Assembly (NCBI GenBank): GCA_945901145.1
Contig: CAMDJY010000110.1
Coordinates: 1 to 5,848, forward strand
Reading direction: 5' to 3'
DNA from: Legionella genomosp. 1
GTDB taxonomy: Bacteria; Pseudomonadota; Gammaproteobacteria; Legionellales; Legionellaceae
DNA: 5,848 nucleotides
The position numbers and the translations under genes were made by a program. Under the pieces are notes generated by a model. It worked only from the letters and a program-made list of their open reading frames with translations, had not been told where the DNA came from and did not search any database. How positions within the stretch are numbered: the stretch's first letter is position 1; every line of letters starts with the position of its first letter. Below, in pieces: positions 5,734-5,848 of the stretch.

Positions 5734-5848
5734 TGATTGAAGAACCAATAGATATCATCGTTATCGGTGGCGGCGTGATGGGCTTGAGCGTTGCGCTTGC
5801 CATGCGTCAGCGAGGATGTTCTGTTGTTATTCTGAATAAACATGATTT
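5733..5848 (+). CDS. FAD-dependent oxidoreductase, glycine oxidase (ThiO)/D-amino-acid oxidase type (3' partial)
   Basis: The frame starts at ATG 5733, sharing one base with the preceding TGA (TGATG), and is still open at the window end after 38 full codons. Residues 6-31 form a textbook FAD-binding Rossmann start: a beta strand DIIVIGGGVMGLS with the GxGxxG pattern GGGVMG, a helix SVALAMRQRGC, and a second strand SVVILNK. The GGGVMGLSVA form is typical of the DAO family (ThiO glycine oxidase, sarcosine oxidase-like and D-amino-acid oxidases). ThiO would make the dehydroglycine needed for the thiazole of thiamine, but 38 residues cannot separate these enzymes, and no other thiamine gene is in view. 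Translation is probably coupled to pncC. Confidence 0.8.
   Translation, partial: MIEEPIDIIVIGGGVMGLSVALAMRQRGCSVVILNKHD

Overview
The window is a compact, gene-dense stretch of bacterial chromosome, with every recognised gene on the + strand. Protein similarity points to a gammaproteobacterium. YihA/YsxC, PriA and PncC all read like their Escherichia coli counterparts motif by motif. G+C is moderate to low: I count 129 of 300 bases (43%) in 4021-4320. A Legionellales-like or other low-GC gammaproteobacterium would fit, but the sequence does not fix the genus.

Layout. Positions 1-709 hold the C-terminal part of a MidA/NDUFAF7-type methyltransferase. A 6-pyruvoyltetrahydropterin synthase (PTPS/QueD) family gene (711-1226) follows after one base. 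The gene for the primosomal helicase PriA comes next, with its likely start at 1223, giving a 4-base ATGA overlap. These three look like one transcription unit. The PTPS protein keeps its zinc ligands but lacks the usual catalytic Cys and has changes at the Asp-His and Glu positions. PriA is shorter than usual, and the loss lies where the winged-helix domain normally sits.

From 3209 to 3847 there is an AT-rich type II toxin-antitoxin module. It has a short control region with two near-identical 9-bp palindromes 12 bp apart, a ribbon-helix-helix antitoxin, and a PemK/MazF-type ribonuclease toxin that overlaps it. Only three bases separate the toxin stop from the start of yihA, which encodes a ribosome-assembly GTPase. 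The module appears to be an accessory insertion between housekeeping genes.

After a 63-base gap that may hold a promoter, a second tight cluster follows: a dienelactone-hydrolase-family protein (4517-5239), a stand-alone CinA C-terminal/PncC NMN amidohydrolase (5236-5733, ATGA overlap), and the first 38 codons of an FAD-dependent oxidoreductase of the glycine oxidase/D-amino-acid oxidase type (from 5733, TGATG overlap), cut by the window end.

I see no rRNA, tRNA, CRISPR array, insertion sequence or convincing intrinsic terminator. Nothing here is clearly an undescribed system. The points most worth checking are the altered PTPS active site, the shortened PriA, and the toxin-antitoxin insertion directly upstream of yihA.
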